From Alopecurus myosuroides (taxonomy: Eukaryota; Streptophyta; Magnoliopsida; Poales; Poaceae), in contig CM054059.1 of assembly GCA_028641055.1 (NCBI GenBank), forward strand, positions 112,914,263-112,978,262: a stretch of DNA of 64,000 nt, in the 5' to 3' direction. The notes beneath the pieces were generated by a model. That model was given only the letters and a program-made list of their open reading frames with translations, was not told the origin of the DNA and ran no database searches. Shown piece after piece: positions 20,252 through 31,376 of the stretch. Every line of letters begins with the position of its first letter. The first letter of the stretch is position 1. A program made the translations under genes and the position numbers.

Positions 20252-23200
20252 TTACACAACAGTGGAACCCGTGTTGTCAATATCGGTGTTGGCAGAGGCA
20301 GTTTGATCGGAGGTTGCTGTAGCCACGGAGATGGGATCCGTCGCAGAGTCGGAGGCTAGCGGGTAGAGACCATCCGTAGCAGTAGCAGTCACGCCCAACT
20401 CGGGAGCTGGCACCTGGATCACCATCTCGGTGGTGATGGTGGTCTCCTGAGCGGTAGGCTGCGGCTGCTCGGCATCAGCGTTGGCGGCCAACTCGGATTC
20501 CTCCGTGTTGCCCTGCTACTCGGACTTCTCAGTCTCCTTGGTCTCCTCCTGCTCGGCTCACTCCTCTCCGGCACCCTCCTCGAACGCAGACAAGTCCTCG
20601 TCCTCTTCATCGTCCTCGTCATCATCGTCTTCTCCAACGTCAGTGTCCGGCTCGGTGAGGCCGTCGATGTAGACGTTGGTCTCAGTGTAGGAGGTGATCT
20701 CGTAGGCCACCTCCTTTCGGAGAGTGATGCAGTCAGGGTCTTTAGTCCATTTGGAGTCTTCGCGGCGCTCACGGATCCTTTGAAGGTCCAAGTTCTCATA
20801 CCAGCTCAGGATGAAGTGCAGCAACTCGTCAGCTCCTTCCCGAGCTGCGGAGGCACGCCACTTCTTAAGTTCAGCCTTGACTCTGCGCAGGTTCTCGGTA
20901 ATTCCTTGGAATGTTTCTGGGACCTCCTTTTCTGGCCAGAACAGGGTGTGCAAATTGATTGTTGTAGCCACCATGGAGGTGCCCAGGCCCTTGAGGGAAT
21001 GCACCTGTGTCTTCAAGTTAGCGAGAAGGTCCGAGATAGTGGATCCATCATCAAGGCCAAGACCGGCTGATGCCCTGGCTTTCCTTGCTTTGTTCGCACT
21101 TGTTGCGCCAGCAGCACGAAGCTCCGGGAAGACATCTAAATCAGCAGGACCTAAAGTTAGGTCAGAAACAGAAACCGAGAAGAAGAAAAACAGAATAGAA
21201 GAGGGCATAGAGAAAAAAGTCAAACATGATAGCGGATAATGGCAACTTACATTCCATCTCAAGGACAATTGCTCCCAGTTTCCTATGCCAGTCGGTCTCG
21301 TCTAAGACATGCTTCGCATGGATGCGGCATGATTCCGTGATCTGGGTCTCGAGAGCCGAGTTCCGATCCTTCAGCACCTGGATCTCCAGCTCAAGTGCCT
21401 GCTTCTCAGCCTTGGATGTCCTCTCGAGCTCCTTCTTCTCGCTGACATGGTTGATGGCAGTTTGGAGTGCGGCTTGGAGATCAAGTTGGAGCTTCTCGTA
21501 TTCCTCTCTCTCGGTCTTGCGCTCCTTCTCAATCTCCAGTTCCCGGGCTAGCATTTGCTGTTTCACCTCAGCGGGCGTGAGGCACTGCAGGTGTTGCTCC
21601 CGAATTTTTTTGTACTCTTCTGCAAAAAGAACAGCATTATCAGCAAAGCAGCCAAGTAGGAAGATACAATTGCAGAGAAGAGAGAGGAAGGCTCACCTTC
21701 CAGAGTAGTGATCTTGCTTTGGGCAGAGGCGGCAAAAACTTCGCAGTCTCGGTGCTTTTCCACCAAGTCCTTGAGCTTGCTTGCAGAGAAAACAACTATG
21801 AAGCAAAAAGCAAGAACGGGCGTAAACACAAAACGCGCAAACCGAGATGCTAGAATCTTACCTTCAACCTCAGAGATCTGGAGAGTGCGGTCCAGGGCCA
21901 TCTGCTCCATCGCCTCGCTATCCTTCTTGTTGGCTTCCAGAGCTTGGATACGGTCTTTGGCGATGCGGTGGTTCCAGAGTAGCCGACGGAAAACCCTGGT
22001 CCTCTTCTGGACGCTATCCTGCAGAGAAGAAGGGAGAAAGTGTAAGTGGTTTGGAAGATTTGGCCCGAGTAAATGTCAACTCGGTTGAGGCTTCACTCAC
22101 TCGGCCCGAATCTTGGGGGACTGGGGGAATGACTAAGAGGAAAAGAGAAAAAGAGAAGAGAAAGAAGAAACCAGCAACTCGGAAAATGCAAGAAGGAGAA
22201 GAAATACTTATCACGTAGCTCTGTTCGATGTCCTCGATGTTCTTGCGGATGACGAACAGATTTTCGGCCAAGGTGCAGGAAGGGCTAGCAACCATCATGG
22301 CGACAAAGCCTACATCAGCCTTGTTCCAGTCGGTGCGGTAGTGATCGAGCTGACCCAACTCGGTACCGTTCCAAGTGGGGTTACCGTGCGCCTTGCTGTT
22401 CCAAGCCTTATCAACATAGCCTACTCGGTCCAAGATGGTAGTAAGGCCTTCTTCTTCAATCTCTTCATCTTCTTCGCCACGAGAAAAGAGCTCGGGAGTC
22501 GCCTTCTTCCCTTGGACTTGGAGGTCCCCACGGCTTGGCCTTCTTTGTGAGCGGCTAGTCGCTTCTCTCCCTTGGATAGTGAGATTTGGTGGCGCTGCGA
22601 CAGGGTCATCATGTACTCGGGGTAGGTGGTCGCACTCTGCTTCTCGACGGGGCCAGTGACCTCGGAGGCATCCGGGTTGGCGTTTGAAGCAGACGGAGCA
22701 AGCGTAAGCTGGGTGCTCTTCACCTGCTTCCCGGACGGCTCATCTCGTGGCTTAGGGGGGCGGCATCTGCTGCCTAGCTTGAGAAACTGTGCGCTTTGGC
22801 TGTACCCGGGTTGCCTCGGCGGTCTTGATGATCTTCTTGGTGCTTGGCGTATAGGCTGGCCGAGAAGAGGGTGGTGGCACTTGGAGAGTAGGTTGAGGAG
22901 GTGGTCGAGTTGGTGGAGGAACTAGTGCGCTGGGTGGAGTCACCTGCGGAGTTGGCGGCACAGGCGACCGGCTACTCGGTGCAGCATCTGGCTGCACTGG
23001 GTCTTAGCGGGCTGGCTCCATCACTTCGTCTTCTACCCGCTGCTCCGCAGCGGGATCAGGTCTTGTGGCAACATTATCTTCTACCCGCGGCTCGGCCGCG
23101 GGATCTTGCTGCTCTGCAGCGTTGTCTTCTTGCCACAGCTCCGTGTTGGTATCTGGCCGCTCGAGGGCAGCATCTTCTTGATGCTGCTCGGCAGCGCGAT

Positions 23201-25220
23201 CAGTGTTCTCCTCCGTGGATGCAGCAGGAGGAGTAGGCGGTCTCTCAATGTCGTCAGCAACTCGGGCAGTTGTCTGCGCGTCGGGTGGCGACTGCTCGGA
23301 GGTGAGATCTATCTCAACTCTGGCGCCATCGTTCTCGGCGCCGGTGTCTTGTTCTTCATCAACTGGGGAGGACGCACGCACCCTTCCCCGTGGCTCTCGG
23401 TTCTCGTCTTCATCCGAGATATCAACAGTCTCCTCTCGGGGCGGGGTTGTCCGCGCCTGAGGAGTTGACGAAGTGGTGGCGTCGGCATCAAAAGCCTCGC
23501 TATGAGGAAGAATAGGGCAAGATCATAAAGCAGAGAAGGGAACCAAGGGAAAGGTGCAATAGGAAGCGGCAATAAGTTAAGATGTACTCGTAGGAACACT
23601 TACCCTTTGCGGGTGGGGGCTTTCCTCTTCTTGGATGCGCCGGTCTTGGGCACGACTGTCTTCTTGGTCCTCTTGGGGGCAGGTGCCTAGGCACCACTGC
23701 CAACTCTCTTCCGAGTATTGGGAGCGGCCACCGATAGCGGATCGACGACCAGGACTTCCTCCTCCTCGTCTAACTCAGGATCCTCTGCAGAGTAGAAGAA
23801 GAAAGGAGTTGAAACAAGCAAGGAAAGAGAGTCAAAGTTTACTGCTAGCAAACAGAGAGGTGAACTCAATCACCTTCGTCATCTTCGGACCAATCCCGAA
23901 TAGAGGCGTCTGCTCGGGACTTACCGGGCTGAGTAGCTTTGGGGATACACAAGGTATCCTGAGTATCATATGCGGTCGTGTCATCCTCTTCTCGGTCCTT
24001 GGTCAAGTTGGCTTCGAAGATTTCATTATCCTCTTCTCGCTGGCGATCAATGTGTTGTTGGGGAAAACATAAAGCACAGTGAGTTGAGTTCTTGGCTAAG
24101 GAATTCTACTCGGGTTAGCATGCAAACACAAAGCATATTCAGCTAAGGAGTTCTACTCGGGATAGCGTGCAAACACTAAGCACATAAAGCTAAGTGTTTC
24201 TACTCGGAACAGCATGCAAATACAACGCATATGAGGCTAAGAGGAGTTCTACTCGGTGACAACTACAAAGAATAAGGATGCAGAGAAGAGCACTAACCTG
24301 ACTGATCTTCTTGGTGCGGCTATACGGCATGAAGCCGTAAGCCCAATTCTCGGTGAGCGAGGTCGACATGATGGACCTGGCCCAGATGGCCTCCTCGTCC
24401 TTGGTGAGCTCGAAAGTTGTCGTCCTGGTGCAATCACGGGGGCCTCCCATGTAGCACATCTTGTGCACTCGGTGCTGGAGCGGGAGTACCCAGCGCGAAA
24501 TCCAGCATGCAATTGGATCGTCTTGAATCAGTCCTTCTCCCACCAACTCGGTCAGGCGCCTTTCTACTTGGAGGACGTCTAGCACGGTCTTCTTTGGGTG
24601 GTATCCCCAATTCTGCCCAGTGGGCAGCTCGTTCTTGAACTTCGGAAGCCCTATCCTGTCTTCTATGGGCTTCCCCTTCTCGGCGGGTACGTTCTTCACG
24701 TACAAGAACCCGCGCTGCCACTTGCGCACGGTATCCAGCCCGAGAACTCTCGGGTGGTGTCCGGTATGGCGCTACAGCATCATCGCGCTACCCGTCTGGG
24801 TCATCACGCGGGGGGTAGAAGTGTTGCCGGGATCTGGGATCTTCTGTTTGCGGAGAAAGAAATATCTCCCCCAGGTGTGGATGGTGGGGTGGACACCGAG
24901 AAAACCCTCACATACGGTGGCGTGTGTGGAAAGCATGACTATGGCGTTTGGTGGGAGATGGTGAGGTTGAATGCCACAATGGCGGAGAAAATCTGAGAGG
25001 AATTTGGAGATGGGAAGGCTGAAGCCGCCTTTGAAGTGTGAGAGGAAAACAACGTACTCATCCTTGTCCGGTTTGGGGACGAGTTCGGTACCTGGATGCT
25101 GGCAGACGACGCCGGGAGGGATGCGGCGGGTGTTAACCGACCACTGGCAATCCTCTGCGGTGACGTCCGAGCCCTCCCAGCCGGCTCGGGCGGAAACCGC
25201 ATCGTCTCCGTGCGCCATGG
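20252..25220 (-). pseudogene. Element T1 antisense accessory gene (Transposase_28 domain, coiled coil), decayed
   Basis: Translation from ATG 25220 (MAHGDDAVSARAGW) gives a PF04195-like domain (FLSHFKGGFSLPISKFLSDF, PPNAIVMLSTH, CEGFLGVHP). It is interrupted by TAG at 24772-24774 and reopens in the same frame to the donor CAG|GTTAGT at 24298/24297. The later part shares CWISRWVLPLQHRV with G's gene. Further exon-like pieces follow on the minus strand. These are an acidic segment ending at a donor at 23925/23924, a basic segment PKRTKKTVVPKTGASKKRK near 23680-23600 that resembles a nuclear signal, a long Glu/Pro-rich part (about 23460-22780), coiled-coil pieces (about 22020-21250), and an acidic tail (EDDDDEDDEEDEDL) near 20600. 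Extra stops inside several pieces show decay. Exon borders other than those named are approximate. Confidence 0.7.
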
Positions 25221-25409
25221 AAGCGGAGTTGCTTGCGGGAGAGGAAGAGCTCGGCGGTGATGCGCGGAGATGCGCTTCTCTCTCTCTCGCTGTGCGTAGG
25301 GCGGCGGTGCGTTGAGGTGCAGTGGCGGTGTGCTCGACGACGGCAACAGAGGCGAGGGGGCGAGAGTTTGGGAATGCGAAGGAAGAAGAAGAAGTGGGCG
25401 GCGCGGGGG

Positions 25410-25589
25410 TATTTATCTCGCCTCGCGCGTTGCAGTTATCACCAGATTGATCGTGGGCATTGATCATGTGGCGTGGGTTAACCGTCCGTTAGAAACGCAC
25501 ACACCGCGAAACACGCGCATAACGGGCGCAGTTAATTCCACGTCCCAGATCGTGGGCCTTCGTGTACCGTTTGACGTGACCTAACGGGC
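25410..25589 (-). promoter_or_regulatory. Promoter region of T1 antisense gene
   Basis: The minus strand reads ATAAATACC at the TATA position (25410-25416), about 190 bp before the ATG. Upstream are AACGG motifs: TCTAACGGAC at 25484-25493 (minus strand), AACGG at 25521-25525 and CCTAACGGGC at 25580-25589. They match the MSA consensus in the core but miss it at one outer position. A TTTCGCGG on the minus strand near 25504-25511 resembles an E2F site. Confidence 0.45.
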
Positions 25590-25909
25590 TGTGGGCCCTG
25601 GTTGCAGAGACTGGCACGTGGCCTGCTGTGTCCCTGGCACCGAGGCGTCGGGGGGCACGGGGGCTTGACACGTGCCCAGTAGCGACACGGAGAGGTGTAT
25701 TTGGTCTGATCAAGCGGGATCGTGTTCGAAATTGCTCTACTCGGCTACCAGGAAGGTTATCTCGTAACCACAGCTGGAGAGATTCGAGTAGGAGGTACAG
25801 GTTCGAGTTGAGGTGCAACTCGGCTTCTCTACTACAAGAAGACAATTTGGTTTAAGCTGGCAGGGCCCTGTGAACAAGTTCGCTGGACTCTACCAGCTTT
25901 GGGGACTAA
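25590..25909 (+). other. Element T1 3' end before LTR, with polypurine-like tract
   Basis: I see no gene here. It ends in TTGGGGACTAA (25899-25909), directly before the LTR start TGTCGG at 25910. This is the likely priming site for plus-strand DNA synthesis, although it is short for a polypurine tract. Confidence 0.55.
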
Positions 25910-26783
25910 TGTCGGGGGGCTACCCCCGAGTAGGGGTAAGGCAAGTGATAAAGGCGAAGATCAGAGTACTGTTGGCCGGGTTGGTGGCTACCCGGGTATC
26001 CTCTACCCGGTAGTCTCTATCCGGTCATAAGTATAGAAGGCCAAAAGGCGATAAGGAGAAAGTTTGTATTCGTCCGGATAGCGGTAAAGTGGTCCGAGTA
26101 GATGGATTGCATTCCTACTCGGGCAAGAAGTCAATGGAGCCGTTTTGACAGGATCCCGCGTATCCTATGGCCGTACCGGCGTGCGGTTCAACTTACTAGG
26201 TACGTGATTATCAGCAACGCGGCGTGGTGACAGAGAGGTTGGCACATGTCTTTTCTTGTCATCGACAGAGGGAACATGACAGGATGGGGGCCTACACTGT
26301 GAGGCTGACAGAGCGGACAGGACCTGTCAGCCGTACGGCGCGGCGGCTTCTCAGCGCGAGATCCCGGAAGCGTGCCCTGCGTCACAGTGCTTAAGTCACA
26401 TCAGTTGTACCTTTTAGTCTTTGTTTATTCGGCTGGGCACCAGTATATAAGGTGCCCTGCCCCCTCCTGCGCGAGGGACGTTGCCTCAGATCACATTTAT
26501 TGCAAGAGCCAACACTAGAGCTAGAGAGAACAGCCGAGTGGCTACTCGGCCAGCAGGCAAACATTGTACTGTGGCTACTCGGAAAACATACATACAGAGA
26601 GGTAGGCAGGAGTAGGGGTGTTACCTCCACACGAGGGCCCTGAACCTGGGTAGATATTGTTGTTTGCGGTGTTACTTACGCGCGACTACTCGCCGTGCGA
26701 TCCCTCCCCGGATACCTCCAGCGTCCATCGGCCCCAACACTTTAGCCATCCTATAGCATCTGCCGTGATACCACCACGAGAGG
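25910..26783 (+). repeat. LTR of the T1/T2 family, between T1 and T2
   Basis: It starts TGTCGGGGGGCTACCCCCGA and carries a TATA box TATATAA at 26444-26450 followed by a GC-rich start region. The exact end is uncertain: CA ends occur near 26739, and the sequence up to about 26783 still looks like U5. No primer-binding site follows. Decayed gag of T2 begins almost at once, so a deletion has removed the LTR-gag junction. It serves as 3' LTR of T1 and is the only candidate 5' LTR for T2 in the window. Confidence 0.7.
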
Positions 26784-28178
26784 CTGTATCCAAGTTCTAG
26801 TGGGCAAGAGGGACTAAAACTTATGATGGAAGGACCAAGCCAGATGATTGACTGAATGATTACATTACTGCTGTGCACATTGCCATCGGTAACCAAAAAT
26901 GGGCTATGAGGTATGTGCCCCAGATGTTGGAAGGCCCAGCCAGGCTCTGGATCAACAATTTGCCGAGAGACAACGTCAAATGCTGGCTCGACTTCTCGGA
27001 AGCCTTTATCAGCAACTTCACCAGCACTTACAAGAGGTCGAATAGGCCGTAGCAGCTCTCTGCGTGCAAGCAGAGGGAAGAAGAAACTGACAGGGAGTAC
27101 CTTACTCGGTGGATCACACTGAGGAACACTTGCGAGGGTGTGAATGAGTCACAGGCCATTTCTTGGTTTGCTCAAGGCTGTTGGCACGGCAACATGCTAT
27201 GGCAGACACTGCAGAGGGAGATGCCGAGTACGCTCGCCGAGACAATCAAGATTGCAGATATGTACGCTCTCGGTGACCCTACTCAGCCTCTGCTCGATTC
27301 CTTCGAACCAAGGAGAAGAAACAATGATGGACACCGACGCAATGATCGCCAAGATTTCCACAACAAGAGAAGGCATGATCGTCGTGATATCCGATATGGA
27401 TCGGAGCATGTAGCTGTTGTGAACCAAGATCCTGCTGCTGCCGGGAGCAGCCAAAGGAAAAAAACTGTTGGGCCCCAGTATGGGAAAAACCAGAATCAGG
27501 GCTAGAACTTCAAGAAGCAGTATAATGCTCCTCAGCAGTACAATGCCCCCCAGGAGTCCGGTGATGCTGCTCAGAGATTTATCTTTGAGACCATGAAGGA
27601 TGGGCCATGCAACTTTCACACTCGGCATCCGAGTAGACCAGCCAATCATACCACTTGGCAGTGCAGCTGGTGGGACCAGATCAAGAGTGAGGGCTTTGGC
27701 CAACTTCCTCCCCATCCTCCTCTTCCGGCTCTAGGTTCCAATGTGCAGCCCATCCGGGCAGATGCTCCCAGGCCGGCCGAGAACAGGCGAAGAGAGAATG
27801 TGAACCAAGTGGCCCAAGGGGCCAGAAACAACAACAATCGCAACAACAGCCGCAACTACTACACCCGCAACAACAACCGCAACAACAACAACAACAATAA
27901 CGGCAATGATGGTGGTGGAGACCGGAACCAGTACCAGGAGCATCATGAGAGCTACATGGTGTTCACCACCAAGCCGGATGACAAGCAGTTTTAGCGCAGG
28001 CGCGCGATGGAGATAAACGCGGTGATGCCAGCGGTGCCGGATTACATGCACTGGTGCGACCAAGACTTTGTCTGGTCCAGAGCCGATCATCCCAAGATCA
28101 TGCCCAACCCGGGTACTTATGCTCTGGTGGTGGACCCAACCTTCCTGGGTCCAAGAAGAATGTGAAGTTCAGCAAGGT
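26784..28178 (+). pseudogene. Element T2 gag and protease start (decayed)
   Basis: Capsid similarity starts near 26870 (NQKWAMRYVPQMLEGPARLW) and continues through a stop near 27048, an open part 27140-27505, a TAG at 27503 and a second open part 27593-27994. The knuckle is CNFHTRHPSRPANHTTWQC (C-x2-H-x9-H-x4-C). A long poly-Asn/Arg tract is encoded by AAC repeats at 27830-27910. TAG near 27992 replaces a Leu codon of T1. A one-base loss near 28150 precedes the insertion site of L. The N-terminal part of gag and the primer-binding site are missing. Confidence 0.8.
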
Positions 28179-30817
28179 TGTAACACCCGGGGGATTTTCC
28201 CCAAATAGAATTCTGGTTATTTTTCTTTTTGCATAGCATTGCATCATATGCATTGCACCTTGTTTTCAAACCAATTTAAATTCAAACATGTCCCAAATGG
28301 TTTCAAATAAAATTGCAAACAAATCATTTTGGGAATTGGGAATAATTACAAATGGTTGGTTTTCAAATTGGTATTAAATAAACCCCTAATTTGAATTCAA
28401 GTTTGCAAATTCAAATAATTTGTGAAATTGAAATTTTCAAAAACAAAATAGCATGCAACTGGGCATTTGCAATAATGAAACCATAAAAATTGTCCCCATA
28501 ATTTTTGAACCCCAAAAACCCCCTTCTTTTCCATCTTTTCTCCTTCTACAAAAAAAAAGGAAGAAAAAGAAATAAAACACAGGGGGAGGCAGGCCAGCCC
28601 AAATGGGCCAGCCCACCTACAACCCCACCATCAGCCCACCACGTCTTCTTCTCCGTACGGACGTACACGAGGGGGACAGGTCGCTGTCCCCTCCCCCACC
28701 ATGGATCCCCACCTCCACCTGCTCCCCTCCTCCATAAAACCTCCCCTCTCCTCCTCCCAAACCCTAGCCCTCTCCCTACCCATCTTCCTCTCCGTCGCCA
28801 CCCCTCTCTCCACTCCTTTTCGTCCCTGTTTGTCTCCACCACGTTCACCTCCATAGCCGGAGATGGAGCTCCATCGGGACTCCGTCGTGGTAGCTGCGAG
28901 GGATTGCCGACGGCGGGAACCGGACCAGGGCGGCCTCCTCTTCCTCCCCTGCGAAGGAATCAAGCCGGGAGCATCCTGATCGCCGCCGACGTCCGCTTTT
29001 TCATCTCCGGCCGCCACCTTCTTCCGTGGAATTCGTGGCCGTCGGTCATCCTCGAGCATGTTCCTCTACCCCAGCAACCTCCCTGTGAGCTCCTCTCCCG
29101 ATTCCCCTCCTCCTCCCTCTTGTTTGCTCCATGTATGTACCAATTCGGGTGAGTGGGAGGTCTGTCCGCCATGACCTCGATGGCTGCAACCTCGTCTTCG
29201 TCAAGTCGTCTCTCTGAAACTTCTTCCGTTCGATCTGAGTTCAGTTAGCGCACCACGGCAACGTCAACTCAAATCGGACCTGTATCCAATCACAAACACG
29301 CACAGCAGCCCACTGGCTTGGTACCCTGTCCGCACTCCCTGGAGCCCCGGGTTCGAATTCCACCCGTGGCAAAGCCACCTCTTTTTTCGGCCTTTTTCTT
29401 TTATTTCTCGAACTCTAGAAAAATAGAACTGCATCTTTATTTGTAAAATCCATAACGAATTGAAAAATGCTCCAATTTCAGTGATTCAAATTTCTATGGA
29501 TTCAGAATCTTGTGCTCTTTCTGTTAGTCACAAAGTTGCAACATGTTTCTGTAATAATTTGTGCACTAAATAATTAAATACAGAAATGGCTATTAAAATT
29601 TGAAACTTTGGAAATTCATAACTTGAGTTCTGTTCACCCAAATTGAGCAAACTTGGGCTCTAAAATTTTGTCTTAACAAACTCTACACAGTGGTATTTTA
29701 TTTGGTCACAATTGAATTAATTTTGAACATGTTTCCTTCTGTTTACTAAAAGGGGCAGAATAAAAATGCTTATGGAAAAATGCATAATAAATTCAATAAT
29801 GATCCAAAAATTATGTTTAATAGCTCAAAATGTTCAGTGAAACATTTTAATCATGTTTTCAACCTTTTCAATACATTTTGTTTACTGTTTTTCCTAATTA
29901 AAAGTGGTGCAATAATTCAATGCTTTAATTAAACCTTTTAAATTGCAAAATTCATAACTTGGGCAATTCAAATCCAATTCCAACATGTAAAATATGTTTT
30001 CCATGCAAAATTGAATAAGCTTTCCAAATATAAACTTTGTTTTCTGTTTTGAATCAATTAAATTGCTGAAAACAACTATTTCTTAATTAATGCAGTTAAA
30101 ATTGTCAATTTAATAACTTGCTCGTCTAGAATCCAAATTCAACAAATGAAATATGTATTCCATCTAAAATTTTGTGTTCTTTCCAAATATAAATTTGGGT
30201 ATATGTTTTGAACATTTAAAATTGGTGAAAACAACAAATGTTTGTTTAAATCATTTAAAATGCCAAAGTTCATAACTTAACAAATAAAATTTCAAACTTG
30301 GTAAACAACATATCAAACTGAAGCTATTGTTGTTTTCTTATTATTTTCATCATCCATGCATCATTCTAATCAACTTTCACATGATGGTTAATTGTAGATC
30401 ATTTAATTCAACATTAATTCATGGGCTTTTCCATATGCAATCCAAATTGCATATGGGCCCATTTAAATATGTTTACCATGTCAACTGGTTTACTTTGATG
30501 CATCAATTAATTGTCATGCATCCATATCTTGATCATGCTGGATATTTTGCCGTAGGAGTAATTGTTGCATCCGGTGTTTGTTCTAGTTCGTTGCTTCTTC
30601 GTGGATAGGACGTTGAGATGATGTGAGCAACGACAAGTTCTTCGGATGTACCTCTGTTGCTGGATTCCAGGCAAGTATACTCACTTGCTACCTATGGCTG
30701 CCTTTCATCACATGTTACCGATTCTTCCCGTTGCCTTTATTCTAGCCTTATGATTCGATGCTTGTGTCTCGATCCTATCATATGTTTACCTTGCAACCAT
30801 GATATAGCCTTCCTTCC
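28179..30817 (+). repeat. Element L 5' LTR, part 1
   Basis: It matches 44584-47208. It includes a GC-rich segment (28600-29230) after a possible TATA-like CCATAAAAC at 28732, then an AT-rich kilobase (29400-30350) without coding signal. A 13-bp stretch near 28608 is absent from the 3' copy. It ends in CTTCC, the target duplication of G (30813-30817). Confidence 0.9.
29308..29390 (+). other. tRNA-like segment in element L 5' LTR
   Basis: TGGCTTGGTAC (29314-29324) resembles a Pol III A box and GGTTCGAATTCC (29350-29361) resembles a B box with one extra T. A hairpin GTGGC-AAA-GCCAC and a T6 run (29382-29387) follow. The same arrangement is in the 3' LTR at 45700-45777. It could be a remnant of a tRNA or SINE captured by the LTR. 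It is not a functional tRNA gene as far as I can see. Confidence 0.4.
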
Positions 30818-31376
30818 TGTCGGATATATACTGAATAGGGGTATAGAAGATGGTAGACAAAGAGCCGGACTACCAGGGTGGCCTACATGGTAATGGGCTT
30901 AGGTCCATTGGGCGGCCCAGTAGTCCGACGCGCAGAAGCCGGATTCTAGAAGAACCCGGATCACGGCCCGCGTGATCTGGCTTGGAGGAGAAGACGGATT
31001 CCTTGTTTTCCAAGTTACAAGTTAAACGTAGTCTTCTAGGTTTCTTATTCTGTAAGCCCTAATCCGGCTATTATATAAAGCCGGACGGGAGATAGATTAA
31101 ACAAGTTAAGTTAGACACAAGTTCAAGCTCTACGCAACTCGCTGAGAAGCTCATCCTCGCCGAGAAGCTAGATCTACACCCTCACATTGTAACCCTGATA
31201 AACGGGCTTTAGTCCCAATTAGTGAGAAGTGCAGGAGTAGGTACGCCGTACTGTCGCGACGTACCGAACCTGGCTAAAATCCCGTGTTCTGTGTTACTAC
31301 GCTATCCCGTTACCCCACGTCTCTACGGTAGTCTCATGGCACCCCCGTCTATGAAAACTACTACGATGTCTCGACA
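30818..31376 (+). repeat. Element G 5' LTR
   Basis: 559 bp from TGTCGGATATATACTG to GATGTCTCGACA. A TATA box TATATAAA at 31072-31079 puts the transcript start near 31105. The gag ATG at 31336 lies inside the LTR. Compared with 42078-42636 I count about six substitutions. Confidence 0.93.

Larger units (their letters stand above)
14955..26783 (+). mobile_element. Element T1: old Tat-lineage Gypsy element, 5' part off-window
   Basis: Left to right T1 shows the end of gag, protease, RT, RNase H, archaeal-type RNase H, integrase, spacer, convergent antisense gene, a short polypurine-like tract TTGGGGACTAA, and an LTR from 25910. The order RT-RH-aRH-INT is diagnostic of the Tat group. Its 5' LTR and most of gag lie beyond the A/B insertion, left of position 1. 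Several stops, frameshifts and a mutated RT active site show that it is dead. It is the same family as T2. Confidence 0.85.

Noticed and set aside
22200..23500. A separate proline/glutamate-rich gene on the minus strand
   Set aside because: Fits as middle exons of the decayed T1 antisense gene; stops and frame changes leave no independent gene.
25910..26783. A host gene fragment between T1 and T2
   Set aside because: The segment has an LTR start, a TATA box and no coding signal; no host gene was recognised anywhere in the window.
28505..29152. A 215-codon plus-strand frame in the L LTR, repeated at 44910-45542
   Set aside because: Pro/Leu/Ser low complexity in the GC-rich leader of the LTR; the reverse strand is equally open. 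No domain seen.
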